Assembly (NCBI RefSeq): GCF_001420715.1
Contig: NZ_LJJC01000004.1
Span: 2,155,908 to 2,219,907, forward strand
Direction: 5' to 3'
Length of the DNA: 64,000 bases
Source: Heyndrickxia shackletonii
GTDB taxonomy: Bacteria > Bacillota > Bacilli > Bacillales > Bacillaceae_C
Shown here in pieces: positions 1-8,165 of this stretch; the first letter of the stretch is position 1; every line of letters begins with the position of its first letter. A model generated the notes under the pieces. That model saw nothing but the letters and a program-made list of their open reading frames with translations, did not search any database and was not told where the DNA came from. A program made the translations under genes and the position numbers.

Positions 1-258
1 TACCTACGAACAAGTTTAGATACCTTTCCCGCTTTAAGAAAAATGAATGAAGATGTTAGATTAGAAATGGAAATGTTTCAAGTGTTTTTAAATGAGATTT
101 TTGAATTAGAAATTTCAAATGAAGTTCTTGGCACCTTCCCTGTTTTAATGGCGGATCATATGTTTCGTGAAGAATGTTATTACTTAATTAAACTTGCAGA
201 ATCTGCGAATACAGAAATACCTAATTGTAATCCAGCAATGCCGAGAAATGAAGGCTAA
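1..258 (+). CDS. DUF2935 protein, C-terminal end (partial)
   Basis: The reading frame is open from base 1 and runs through an internal ATG at 43 to TAA at 256-258, so the gene begins before the window. The visible 85 residues are helical and acidic, with the run PVLMADHMFREECYYLIKL. Paired histidine and glutamate residues of this kind suggest a metal-binding four-helix bundle. I match this to DUF2935, a family common in spore-forming Firmicutes and without an established function. A strong terminator follows 20 bases after the stop. Family call is from recall; the function is unknown. Confidence 0.7.
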   Translation, partial: YLRTSLDTFPALRKMNEDVRLEMEMFQVFLNEIFELEISNEVLGTFPVLMADHMFREECYYLIKLAESANTEIPNCNPAMPRNEG

Positions 259-278
259 AAAGTGTAATATAAATGATA

Positions 279-308
279 ATAGCGTGTGGAATTCCACACG
301 CTATTTTT
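279..308 (+). terminator. Rho-independent terminator after the DUF2935 gene
   Basis: A perfect 26-base palindrome at 279-304 with GTGTGG/CCACAC arms is followed by a T-rich run. Confidence 0.9.
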
Positions 309-365
309 CTCTTATCAAGAATTTGTAAAATTTAAAGAAGTAAATAACTGTTTAAAAAATTATCT

Positions 366-520
366 ACGTCTAGCTCAAGTGCCAATCGGCTAGCGGATTT
401 CTCCGTCTCCTCCCTACGATAATTCAACATCAGCTCGTGAACTACCTCACTGTGTTTCCTTTATCTCGAGGTGAGCGACTACGAAATCCGTACGCAAATG
501 AGCAAGGCACTTACGCATTT
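366..520. repeat. Dispersed intergenic repeat, copy 1
   Basis: The element begins with CGTCTAGCTCAAGTGCC and ends near AGCAAGGCACTTACGCA. Its ends are roughly complementary, so it can fold on itself. Bases 435-495 are identical over 61 bases to 1956-2016 in copy 2. It lies between the DUF2935 terminator and the 3' end of sda. The conserved ends resemble the dispersed TCTAGC...GCTTTTCT elements known from Bacillaceae intergenic regions. Confidence 0.75.
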
Positions 521-524
521 GTTT

Positions 525-659
525 TTATTTTATTGTAATAGGCGTTAAGCCACGCTTTTTTAGCTCTGATTTTAATAATTCAATCCACTCTTGATCTTGA
601 CCTTTCTTTTTAGCGTCTCGATAGGCTGCCACCAACAATTCATTACTCATAATCTTCAT
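525..659 (-). CDS. sda: Sporulation histidine kinase inhibitor Sda
   Basis: A 44-residue ORF starts at ATG 659, seven bases after a perfect AGGAGG (667-672). The protein has the Sda pattern: SNELLVAAYRDAKKK, then EWIELLKSELKKRGL, which would form the two-helix hairpin of the family. Sda binds the dimerisation/phosphotransfer domain of the sporulation kinase KinA and blocks Spo0F phosphorylation when replication is disturbed. B. subtilis Sda is also about 46 residues. In that species DnaA controls transcription; I saw no convincing DnaA box just upstream here. An inner ATG at 650 is less well spaced from the ribosome binding site. Confidence 0.9.
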   Translation of the reverse strand: MKIMSNELLVAAYRDAKKKGQDQEWIELLKSELKKRGLTPITIK

Positions 660-892
660 GACACAACCTCCTAGTGGAATTTATTAAATTTGATTCCTTT
701 TATTTTATCTTTTAATGAGTTGTTTGAGAACCCCTTTTATGAAAAAAGTTAAATAATTTCGTATTATAAAAACGATTTATCATTTAAAACTCGAATAATC
801 CTCTTACACTTAATAGGAGCTAGAATGTTATTCATCGTATGTGCAATCGAAATTTGTTCATACTATAAGAAAAAGAGGTGAGAAGTCCTATT

Positions 893-1816
893 ATGAAAAA
901 TTTAATTATTCTATACCTCATCATTATTCCCTGTGTTTTTTTAGCATCTTGCGATAATAAGTTTTTACATCATAAGAATAAAACCAATCCGGGAACATTA
1001 GAAGAAAGTTTTAAAAAGAAATTAAATGAAAAACCGATAAATTTCCTGCTACTTGGCATTGATACCAGAGAAGGGGAGCAATCCAGAACCGATTCCATTA
1101 TAGTAAGTCAATATGATGCACAGAACCGTTCTATCAAATTAGCGTCCATTATGCGGGATAGTTTTGTTAAGATTCCCGGTTATAATCGCGTCTACAATAA
1201 ATTGAATCATGCTTATTATGTAGGGGGAGAGGATTTATTAAAAAAAACAATTGAACGAAATTTTGGTATTCAAATTGACCATGTTATTACGATTGATTTC
1301 AAAGGTTTTGTAAAAGTCATTGATACAATTGCACCTGAAGGAATAAAAGTAGATTTAAATCAAGCCATTATAAAGGATATGGCTTTAAATGTCCCACCAG
1401 GTGAACATAATCTGCACGGCGAAGAACTTTTAAAATATGTACGGTTCCGACATGATGCAAGAAGTGATTTTGGAAGAGTAGACAGACAGCAAGAGGTTTT
1501 ATTAAAAATGAAGGATAAATTTCAAAAGGAAATGAATACTTTGGATGGTTTTGCCAAAATACCGTCTTTATTGGATTCCTCCATTAAATACATTCATACA
1601 GATTTAAAAACGAATGAAATTCTAACCTTAGCATCCACGATATTTTTACAGCGTATAGATAATTTAGATACAATGCGGATTCCAGTGAAAAATGGATTTA
1701 CAAATCGAAATGTTCCGTATGCTGGAGCAGTCCTGCAACTGGATTATAAAAAGAATATTAAAGCACTCAATCAATTTTTCAGTGAGCCGCAACCTGTTAA
1801 CGATCATCATAAATGA
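893..1816 (+). CDS. LytR-CpsA-Psr (LCP) family wall-polymer ligase, lipoprotein form
   Basis: This is a 307-residue LCP protein. LCP enzymes transfer teichoic acid or other anionic polymers from undecaprenyl carriers to peptidoglycan on the outer face of the membrane. The core starts at LLLGIDTREG and includes RTDSIIV, SIMRDSFVKIP and the arginine-rich YVRFRHDARSDFGRVDRQQ stretch that holds polyprenyl-phosphate-binding residues. The N-terminus is a signal peptide with a lipobox (LASC, Cys20) instead of the usual plain membrane anchor. I chose ATG 893 because AGAGGTGAG is about ten bases upstream; a GTG at 878 overlaps that site. It stands alone and has its own terminator. B. subtilis TagT/TagU/TagV are homologues; which one it matches is not clear. 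Confidence 0.9.
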   Translation: MKNLIILYLIIIPCVFLASCDNKFLHHKNKTNPGTLEESFKKKLNEKPINFLLLGIDTREGEQSRTDSIIVSQYDAQNRSIKLASIMRDSFVKIPGYNRVYNKLNHAYYVGGEDLLKKTIERNFGIQIDHVITIDFKGFVKVIDTIAPEGIKVDLNQAIIKDMALNVPPGEHNLHGEELLKYVRFRHDARSDFGRVDRQQEVLLKMKDKFQKEMNTLDGFAKIPSLLDSSIKYIHTDLKTNEILTLASTIFLQRIDNLDTMRIPVKNGFTNRNVPYAGAVLQLDYKKNIKALNQFFSEPQPVNDHHK

Positions 1817-1817
1817 A

Positions 1818-1850
1818 GAGGCCAAATTTCCTGGCCTCAGTAATATTTTT
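1818..1850 (+). terminator. Terminator after the LCP gene
   Basis: GAGGCCA (1818-1824) pairs with TGGCCTC (1832-1838), followed by a T-rich stretch. Confidence 0.65.
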
Positions 1851-1860
1851 AAAAGAAATA

Positions 1861-2040
1861 TGTCTAGCGTAAGCAGATATCGGCTAGCGGATTTCTTCGT
1901 TTCCACCCTACGATAAGTCAACATAGTTGAAAATGGAAATGCTATTTTCACTTGTTCGTGAACTACCTCACTGTGTTTCCTTTATCTCGAGGTGAGCGAC
2001 TACGAAATCCGTACGCTAGAGCTGCGGCGCTTCCGCTTTT
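1861..2040. repeat. Dispersed intergenic repeat, copy 2
   Basis: It begins TGTCTAGCGTAAGC and ends GCGGCGCTTCCGCTTTTCT. It shares ATCGGCTAGCGGATTTCT and a 61-base identical block (1956-2016) with copy 1. Relative to copy 1 it carries about 28 extra bases that include GAAAATGGAAATGCTATTTTC, itself a small inverted repeat. It fills the gap between the LCP and dhaS 3' ends. Confidence 0.8.
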
Positions 2041-2041
2041 C

Positions 2042-3526
2042 TTACTTCATAGATATCCAAACACTCTTCACTTCTGTATAGTTATTTAATGCATAGGACC
2101 CCATTTCACGGCCGATACCAGATTGCTTATATCCCCCAAATGGTGATGCAGCATCAAAAGCATTGTAGCAGTTGACCCAAACGGTTCCTGCGCGAAGCTT
2201 GCTTGCAACATAATGAGCATTGGCGATATCACGAGTCCACAAGCCAGCTGCTAGCCCATAATCACTATTATTAGCCCGCTTAATTACTTCATCCAAATCT
2301 TCAAATGGCATTGCAGAAATAACTGGCCCAAAAATTTCTTCTTTTGCGATTGTCATATCATCATTGACATCAGCAAAAATGGTTGGCTCTACAAAATAGC
2401 CTTCCTCACGTGGCTTTTTACCACCTGCTAGAAGCTCAGCACCTTCACTAAGTCCTTTTTCAATATAATTTAACACTCTATTTTGTTGTTCAATCGATAC
2501 TAACGGTCCCATTTGTGTTTCATTATCTAGCCCTGCACCTTGCTTAATTGATTTTGCATGAGAGGCCATATCTGCTACAACATTATCAAAATGTTTTTTC
2601 TGAATAAATACACGGGAACCTGCACAGCATACTTGGCCTTGGTTAAACATAACACCATTTAGTGCACCAGGAATAGCCTTTGATAGGTCCGCATCAGGCA
2701 GAATAATATTTGGAGATTTACCACCTAGTTCAAGAGTTACACGTTTTAGTGACCCGGAAGCACGAGACATAATTTGCTTTCCAACCTCTGTAGAACCAGT
2801 GAATGCAATTTTATTTACTAAAGGATGATCTACAAGCGGCTGGCCTGCAGTTTCACCGAATCCAGGAATGATATTTACCACACCTGGAGGGAATCCAGCT
2901 TCATTGACTAATTCAGCTAAGTAAAGTGCTGAAAGCGGGGTTTGCTCAGCAGGCTTAAGAACAATTGTACATCCAGTAGCGAGAGCGGCTCCCATTTTCC
3001 ACATTGCCATTAGAAGTGGGAAATTCCATGGAATGATTTGTCCAACGACGCCTACAGCTTCATGTCTAGTATAGTTAAAGAAAGGACCACTTACAGGAAT
3101 TGTTTGCCCTGTAATTTTAGTAGACCAGCCTGCATAATAGCGCATATGTTCAATTGCTAATGGTATATCCGCACCAGATGTCTCTCTGATTGGTTTTCCA
3201 TTATCTAGTGTTTCTAATTGTGCCAGTGCATCTTTATGCTCTTCCATTAAATCTGCAAGCTTATACATTAATCTGCTTCTAGTAGCTGCACTCATTTTTG
3301 ACCATTGACCTTCGTCAAATGCTTTTCTTGCAGCTTTGACGGCACGATCAATATCTTCAGGACCACCTTCATAGACTGTTGCTAATGTTTCTCCTGTAGC
3401 AGGATTCGGCGTATCGAAAGTTTTTCCTGATGCACTTTCGACAAATTCACCATTAATGAATAGTTTCTTTTTACCTTGTAAAAATTTCTCTACTCTTTCA
3501 TCGACACTTAATAAAGTTTGACTCAT
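2042..3526 (-). CDS. dhaS: NAD(P)-dependent aldehyde dehydrogenase (DhaS-like)
   Basis: A 494-residue ALDH-superfamily enzyme that oxidises aldehydes to carboxylic acids in the cytoplasm. Key motifs are visible: PWNFP near residue 166, FTGSTEVG near 242, the general base Glu266 in LELGGKSPN, and catalytic Cys300 in FNQGQVCCAGSR. The late EEIFGPV motif and the C-terminal PFGGYKQSGIGRE are also present. Length and sequence fit B. subtilis DhaS and the retinal/betaine-type ALDH1/2 group, but the substrate cannot be read from sequence. The start ATG follows GAAGGAGG. It is a single-gene unit with repeat copies at either side. Confidence 0.9.
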   Translation of the reverse strand: MSQTLLSVDERVEKFLQGKKKLFINGEFVESASGKTFDTPNPATGETLATVYEGGPEDIDRAVKAARKAFDEGQWSKMSAATRSRLMYKLADLMEEHKDALAQLETLDNGKPIRETSGADIPLAIEHMRYYAGWSTKITGQTIPVSGPFFNYTRHEAVGVVGQIIPWNFPLLMAMWKMGAALATGCTIVLKPAEQTPLSALYLAELVNEAGFPPGVVNIIPGFGETAGQPLVDHPLVNKIAFTGSTEVGKQIMSRASGSLKRVTLELGGKSPNIILPDADLSKAIPGALNGVMFNQGQVCCAGSRVFIQKKHFDNVVADMASHAKSIKQGAGLDNETQMGPLVSIEQQNRVLNYIEKGLSEGAELLAGGKKPREEGYFVEPTIFADVNDDMTIAKEEIFGPVISAMPFEDLDEVIKRANNSDYGLAAGLWTRDIANAHYVASKLRAGTVWVNCYNAFDAASPFGGYKQSGIGREMGSYALNNYTEVKSVWISMK

Positions 3527-3699
3527 AAAAAAATCCTCCTTCAGAATCGTTTTTCTAAGGGGTGTGATCGTGCTGTATGAAGCTACATTTAGATAGCGCT
3601 TACACTACAATCCTACTAATAATTTTCAATGATTTCAATTAAAATTTATGAAAAATTAAGAATATTTTTCATCATTTTTTTAGCTTGTTCGACAAAAAT

Positions 3700-3745
3700 C
3701 AAATCCGTACGCCGATAGATGTTTGCGCTTGACGTAGACAATTTT
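3700..3745. repeat. Dispersed intergenic repeat, copy 3 (fragment)
   Basis: Only the 3' part remains: AAATCCGTACGCCGATAG then TTTGCGCTTGACGTAGACA. It resembles the end of the copy at 7978-8118 (TTTGCGCTGGATGTGGACA). Confidence 0.5.
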
Positions 3746-3791
3746 ATAAGAGGATTATCCGCAGTAAAAATTTTATAGTTTCCGAAAGATA

Positions 3792-3820
3792 CAAAAAACC
3801 TGCTCACTATAGTGAGCAGG
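3792..3820 (-). terminator. Terminator of the mifM-like/yidC2 unit
   Basis: A perfect palindrome CCTGCTCACTATAGTGAGCAGG at 3799-3820, with a T-run on the minus strand (A6 on plus at 3793-3798). Confidence 0.9.
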
Positions 3821-3828
3821 CCATAACC

Positions 3829-4623
3829 TTATTTTTGTGGTGCTTTACTTTCTTTTTCTTTTTCTTTTTGAGAAGTATATAGCTTTTTCGATAAATAAGT
3901 TTGTCCGATTAAGAATGCTCCACCCACAGCCCAATATAAAGGCAATGCGGCAGGTGCATTAAAGGAAACAAAGAGAATCATAATAGGGGAGATCAATGCC
4001 ATGATTTTCATTTGTTTTTCCTGTTCAGGAGTCATACCGATCATCGATACTTTCGATTGGAAGAAATAGATTACACCTGCGATTAGCGCCATTGGAATGT
4101 CTCTATGACCAAGGTTAAACCAAAGGAATGAACTGCCGGCAATTTCAGAAGAACTGCGGATTGCATAATAAAATCCCATTAAAATTGGCATTTGAATAAT
4201 TAGAGGAAGACATCCCATATTCAATGGATTCACACCATGTTTTTGATATAGTCCCATCATTTCCTGTTGTAATTTTGCTTGTTCTTCTTTTGTTTTAGCT
4301 TGTTTTATTTTAGCCTGTATTTTTGTCATTTCAGGCTTTAAAACATCCATTTTTTCTTTCATTACCTGTTGCTTTTTGTAGGTGTTTAACATCAACGGCA
4401 TTAAGATTAACCTTATTAGAATGGTTATAAGGATGATAGCAATACCGTAATTACCTGAAAATAAATGTGCTGTAAAATGAATTACCTGTGCAAAAGGCTC
4501 TACAAAATAAGTATGGAAAAATCCAGTTTGTTTTGGTGCCTTTGCATTCGCAGACGATGAACATGCCGAAAGTAGCATCACCAATCCTACTAAAAGCGCT
4601 GACATTTTTACATAACGTTTCAT
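3829..4623 (-). CDS. yidC2: YidC/Oxa1 membrane protein insertase (YidC2/YqjG type)
   Basis: A 264-residue insertase that helps membrane proteins fold into the cytoplasmic membrane. It has a lipoprotein signal (LLSACSSS), a short outer segment, and five predicted membrane spans. The first span is followed by the charged coiled hairpin KKQQVMKEKMDVLKPEMTK. The LIRLILMP segment carries the conserved groove arginine. The gene is not next to rnpA/jag, and it follows a MifM-like ORF, so YqjG (YidC2) is the better match than SpoIIIJ. ATG 4623 is seven bases after AGGAGG; a TTG at 4626 is too close. Expression is probably induced when insertion capacity falls, through the upstream peptide. Confidence 0.9.
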   Translation of the reverse strand: MKRYVKMSALLVGLVMLLSACSSSANAKAPKQTGFFHTYFVEPFAQVIHFTAHLFSGNYGIAIILITILIRLILMPLMLNTYKKQQVMKEKMDVLKPEMTKIQAKIKQAKTKEEQAKLQQEMMGLYQKHGVNPLNMGCLPLIIQMPILMGFYYAIRSSSEIAGSSFLWFNLGHRDIPMALIAGVIYFFQSKVSMIGMTPEQEKQMKIMALISPIMILFVSFNAPAALPLYWAVGGAFLIGQTYLSKKLYTSQKEKEKESKAPQK

Positions 4624-4628
4624 CAATT

Positions 4629-4696
4629 ATCCTCCTAGAGTTTAATATGTTGGTTGAATGATGGATAAATGATGATCCGAATCATCCTTTGAGGAT
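4629..4696 (-). promoter_or_regulatory. Candidate Shine-Dalgarno sequestering pairing for yidC2
   Basis: In the mRNA, AUCCUC inside codons 79-81 of the upstream ORF (4696 to 4691) is exactly complementary to GAGGAU of the yidC2 ribosome binding site (4634 to 4629). A ribosome stalled near codons 83-86 would cover the first strand and free the second. This is the layout known for mifM-yidC2 in B. subtilis. The pairing is seen by eye only; no folding was computed. Confidence 0.55.
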
Positions 4697-4932
4697 TCTT
4701 TACGTCTAACATATTTGATAATCCATGTCATTAACGGATTTTGTATTTTATCATTTGTTGATTCAAATGGATAATCGAGATTAATCAAAATTTCCGTTGG
4801 TTTTTCTGATAAATACGAGCAGGATTGAATTCTAAATTTATTCCATATGCATGCTAGTCCAATCGTCAGGATAAGACTTACAGAAACAGAGCAAATAAAT
4901 GGATCATATGTTAGATTAATTAAATATTCCAT
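4642..4932 (-). CDS. mifM: MifM-like translation-arrest regulatory peptide
   Basis: A 96-residue ORF lies 18 bases upstream of yidC2. It has one N-terminal membrane span (SVSVSLILTIGLACIW), a polar middle, and the C-terminal pattern TWIIKYV followed by KDDSDHH. In B. subtilis MifM, from recall, arrest depends on Trp73 and an acidic cluster starting at residue 86. Here Trp70 and Asp83 are also 13 residues apart. MifM monitors membrane insertion by SpoIIIJ: when insertion is slow, it stalls the ribosome and opens the yidC2 ribosome binding site. Overall similarity outside these points is low, so the call rests on position, topology and motif spacing. TTG 4935 is an alternative start. Confidence 0.7.
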   Translation of the reverse strand: MEYLINLTYDPFICSVSVSLILTIGLACIWNKFRIQSCSYLSEKPTEILINLDYPFESTNDKIQNPLMTWIIKYVRRKESSKDDSDHHLSIIQPTY

Positions 4933-4972
4933 CAAATTTGTTCACTCACTTTAAAAGACTCATTAGAATCGA

Positions 4973-5001
4973 ATTATACCGTAAAGTGGTGTAATTTACA
5001 A
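4973..5001 (-). promoter_or_regulatory. SigmaA-type promoter of the mifM-like/yidC2 unit
   Basis: On the minus strand: -35 TTGTAA (5001-4996), 17-base spacer, -10 TATAAT (4978-4973), about 40 bases before the start codon. Confidence 0.7.
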
Positions 5002-5145
5002 TCATTTATTCATTTATGGGAAAATTGTCTTTTCTCTATCTCTAAAAGCTTTATATAATCATTAAAAAATGATCAATTTATGATAAAATATATATTTATG
5101 GAAGAAAAAATAATGGTAAGTTTTTGACAGGAAAGGATTTTAAAA

Positions 5146-6024
5146 ATGGATCAAATTTTACAACTATTACCTCAAGATATTATAGATATATTACAAGAAA
5201 GAAAGCAGGATTTTGCAAATGAAAACGAAAAGATTGGCAGTCCGGGATATATTCCTGCAGATAATGCCATCTTAATTGATACAATCATTGCATTATCATT
5301 AGGCAAGAATGTATTGCTAAAGGGCCCAACCGGTTCGGGTAAGACGAAACTTGCAGAAACGATATCATCTATCTTTGGACAGCCTATGCAAAGTATAAAT
5401 TGTTCTGTAGATTTAGATGCTGAAGGTTTATTGGGATTTAAAACCATTCATCAAGACGGAGAAAAAAGTTTTATTGATTTTGTTCCAGGTCCAGTTGTTC
5501 AAGCCATGAGAAAAGGACATCTATTATATATTGACGAAATTAATATGGCAAAACCAGAAACATTACCTATCTTAAATGGTGTTCTTGATTACCGTAGAAT
5601 GATTCATAATCCTTTTACAGGAGAAGTGGTGAACGCTACAGGCAATTTTGGTGTAATTGCTGCCATAAATGAGGGGTATATCGGAACAGTGCCATTAAAT
5701 GAAGCATTAAAAAACCGTTTTGTAATAATCGATGTTCCATATATTCAGGCAGAAACGTTAAAAATCGTATTGGAAAATCAAAGCAGGTTGAAGGATGCTG
5801 CTCTTATTAATCAATTTGTAGCATTATCCAGTGATTTAATTGCTCAGGCGCAAATGGGACAAATTTCGGAAGATGCCGCATCGATTAGAGCACTGATTGA
5901 TACATGTGATCTATCTGTATATATATCCCCTTTAAGAGCGATTCAAAGAGGAATTATTGATAAATTAGAAGATGCTCGTGAAAAAGCGGCCGTTCGTAAT
6001 ATTGCTGAAACAATATTCGGATAG
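5146..6024 (+). CDS. yojN: MoxR-type AAA+ ATPase (YojN-like)
   Basis: A 292-residue AAA+ protein of the MoxR/NorQ/GvpN group. Walker A is GPTGSGKT (60-67) and Walker B is LLYIDEIN (Asp130, Glu131). Sensor 1 is the VIAAINEGY region, and the arginine finger region is LKNRFVII. MoxR ATPases act with a VWA-domain partner as chaperones that insert metals or assemble complexes. The partner gene starts 12 bases downstream, as in B. subtilis yojN-yojO. The client is unknown, and no metalloenzyme is in the same operon. The ribosome binding site is AAAGGA, nine bases before ATG. Confidence 0.85.
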   Translation: MDQILQLLPQDIIDILQERKQDFANENEKIGSPGYIPADNAILIDTIIALSLGKNVLLKGPTGSGKTKLAETISSIFGQPMQSINCSVDLDAEGLLGFKTIHQDGEKSFIDFVPGPVVQAMRKGHLLYIDEINMAKPETLPILNGVLDYRRMIHNPFTGEVVNATGNFGVIAAINEGYIGTVPLNEALKNRFVIIDVPYIQAETLKIVLENQSRLKDAALINQFVALSSDLIAQAQMGQISEDAASIRALIDTCDLSVYISPLRAIQRGIIDKLEDAREKAAVRNIAETIFG

Positions 6025-6035
6025 GGGGTTATCAT

Positions 6036-7955
6036 ATGGAGCGCTTTATTCAATTTAATGATGAACAAATAGATTCTATGCTTTTTATGGAACTTTCCGA
6101 TCTTGCAAAAACCTTGATGAGAGAGAAGGAATATGAACTGGAATTTGGTGTCCACTCCTATTTAGATATTGCTGAACATAAAGTATTTGTACGGCATTTT
6201 TGGAACCATCGGCCTCCCTCTATCATGAAAAATGGGTTGAAAAGTGATGTTTTTTTACGGGCAATCGGAAATTTTCACTATACCAATTATGATGATGTGT
6301 TTGCTTTTCTTAAAAAACTGGAATCCATTAAATTAAAAAGCTTTGCCAAGCAATTATTTGTATTAGGTGAAGATTTACGGATTGAAGAGAATTGTAAGAG
6401 GGAAAGAGCAGGGACAGTAAAGGCATTTCGGACACGCAGACAAATTTACTGGGATTATTTTGAATCTCAGCAAAATGTTAATGTAGTGAAAAGTGTTTAC
6501 ACAGATGCTTTATTCAATACTATCTATTTAATGCTTACTGCAGAGTCCCCATTATTAGAAATTCCTTCTTTCAAAGAAGAAATAAATTTGTCCTTTCCCT
6601 ATATTCAAAACCAGGTAATGAAATTTTTTGATGCGAAATCAACGAGCGATATAGCCCGATTTACTTTAAATCTTATGGAAGTATTAGACGAAGTGTTAGA
6701 GGATGATATGTTAAATGAATACTTTCATCTTCCGGAAAAGATGATGGAGCATTTAGAGGAGGGTGGAATTTCGTTTAACGAATTAAAGCGAAAAGATCCT
6801 TTGCAAAATAATGATCGTTTAGAAAAGAAGAGTACAGGAGAGGAAGAAATTTTTAAAGAGGAAATGAAAACATGGCATCGGGAAACCAGTGACATGAGTA
6901 AAAGCTTTCTTCAATTTGATCTTGAACAAGGGTCTGGAACTGATTTACTTGGTGAGGGAGTAAGGGAAAGTGAGACAGGTGATCAAGCGCTTGGTATTGT
7001 CCAAGGTTCCGCACGGGAATCTAATCGGAATGATTACTCGCAGCTGGAGGCTCTTGAACAAGAAAGAAAAATAAAAGGTGGAGGGGAATGGGAATACGGA
7101 GATGAAAACCGAAATGCATATCCGATTTTCCTTTCTCCATCTATACCGAACTTTGATGAAATCCATGTTTATGAAAAATTAAAAACGAATATAAGTAATC
7201 ATCAAAAGAAGCTGCAGAAAATAATAGAAAAAATATTAGAGCATAAAAGGTCATTTCCACATGCGAATATGCAATATGGTAGACTCAGTAAAAAGCTTCT
7301 TCCATTTTTTATAGATGAGAATCCAAGATTGTTTTATAAAAAACAAGAATACTCAAAAGAAATTGACGCGGTATTCACTTTATTAGTCGACTGTTCCGCT
7401 TCGATGGCGGATAAAATGTCCGAAACGAAACAAGGAATTACATTATTTCATGAAGCACTAAAATCCGTGCATGTTGCACACGAAGTAGTTGGATTTTGGG
7501 AAGATACGAGTGAAGCAACTAAATTAAAGCAGCCTAATTATTTTAAAACGGTTATCGATTTTAGGTCCTCCCTTAATAAAAAAATAGGTGCGGAAATTAT
7601 GCAGTTACAGCCGGAAGAGGATAATCGCGATGGTTATGCTATCCGGCATATGACTAAGAAGCTAATAAAAAGAAATGAGAAGCAAAAATTCTTATTGGTT
7701 TTTTCCGATGGAGAACCTGCAGCATTTGGCTATGAACAAAATGGGATTGTAGATACACATGAAGCGGTTTTAGAAGCGAGGAAAAGAGGAATAGAGGTTA
7801 TCAATATTTTTCTTTCTAATAGCCAAGTGTCGGAAGGACAAAGAAATTTGCTCCGGAATATATACGGGAATTTCAGCATTATTTTATCAGATGTTAGTGA
7901 GCTTCCAAATGTGCTTTTTCCGTTGCTTAGAAAGTTACTTCTGAAAAGTATATAA
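6036..7955 (+). CDS. yojO: VWA-domain protein, NorD/CobT-like (YojO-like)
   Basis: A 639-residue protein whose first two thirds are helical and charged. The C-terminal third is a von Willebrand A domain with the metal-ion site DCSAS (Asp452, Ser454, Ser456) and LLVFSDGEP later on. An acidic, low-complexity stretch near residues 245-300 separates the two. This matches NorD/CobT-type partners of MoxR ATPases and B. subtilis YojO in size. It probably works with the YojN-like ATPase directly upstream. GGGGGTT precedes the ATG. The next gene is about 480 bases away, so the operon ends here. Confidence 0.85.
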   Translation: MERFIQFNDEQIDSMLFMELSDLAKTLMREKEYELEFGVHSYLDIAEHKVFVRHFWNHRPPSIMKNGLKSDVFLRAIGNFHYTNYDDVFAFLKKLESIKLKSFAKQLFVLGEDLRIEENCKRERAGTVKAFRTRRQIYWDYFESQQNVNVVKSVYTDALFNTIYLMLTAESPLLEIPSFKEEINLSFPYIQNQVMKFFDAKSTSDIARFTLNLMEVLDEVLEDDMLNEYFHLPEKMMEHLEEGGISFNELKRKDPLQNNDRLEKKSTGEEEIFKEEMKTWHRETSDMSKSFLQFDLEQGSGTDLLGEGVRESETGDQALGIVQGSARESNRNDYSQLEALEQERKIKGGGEWEYGDENRNAYPIFLSPSIPNFDEIHVYEKLKTNISNHQKKLQKIIEKILEHKRSFPHANMQYGRLSKKLLPFFIDENPRLFYKKQEYSKEIDAVFTLLVDCSASMADKMSETKQGITLFHEALKSVHVAHEVVGFWEDTSEATKLKQPNYFKTVIDFRSSLNKKIGAEIMQLQPEEDNRDGYAIRHMTKKLIKRNEKQKFLLVFSDGEPAAFGYEQNGIVDTHEAVLEARKRGIEVINIFLSNSQVSEGQRNLLRNIYGNFSIILSDVSELPNVLFPLLRKLLLKSI

Positions 7956-7977
7956 AATAACTTTTTTATGAACAAAT

Positions 7978-8118
7978 GTGCAAGCGCCACAGCTCTGCTT
8001 ACGGATAAGTGAAAATAGCACATCATTTTCTTTCACTTTATGCCTTTAACTGCAACTGCAGGGAGGAAAGTAGAAATCCGCTAGGCGATGCTCTTTGCGC
8101 TGGATGTGGACAATTTAA
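7978..8118. repeat. Dispersed intergenic repeat, copy 4
   Basis: It begins GTGCAAGCGCCACAGCTC and ends GCTCTTTGCGCTGGATGTGG. It contains the GTGAAAATAGCAC and TTTCACTTTATG arms and GTAGAAATCCGCTAGG. It shares its end with copy 3 and the GAAAATAGCA block with copies 2 and 6. Confidence 0.55.
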
Positions 8119-8134
8119 AATTTCTTAAGAAAAG

Positions 8135-8165
8135 AAGGTGTATCAGAAATGATACACCTTTTTAC
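8135..8165 (+). terminator. Terminator of the yojN-yojO operon
   Basis: AAGGTGTATCA (8135-8145), GAAA loop, TGATACACCTT (8150-8160), then T-run. Confidence 0.9.

Larger units (their letters stand above)
3527..3828. other. Intergenic region between dhaS and yidC2
   Basis: It holds the dhaS ribosome binding site (near 3535), an AT-rich upstream region, a degenerate piece of the dispersed repeat (about 3700-3745, sharing AAATCCGTACGC and TTTGCGCTTGACGTAGACA with other copies) and the yidC2 terminator. No gene is seen. Confidence 0.6.

Noticed and set aside
660-890. DnaA boxes upstream of sda
   Set aside because: The best match is TTATTCATC, which differs from TTATNCACA at two positions.
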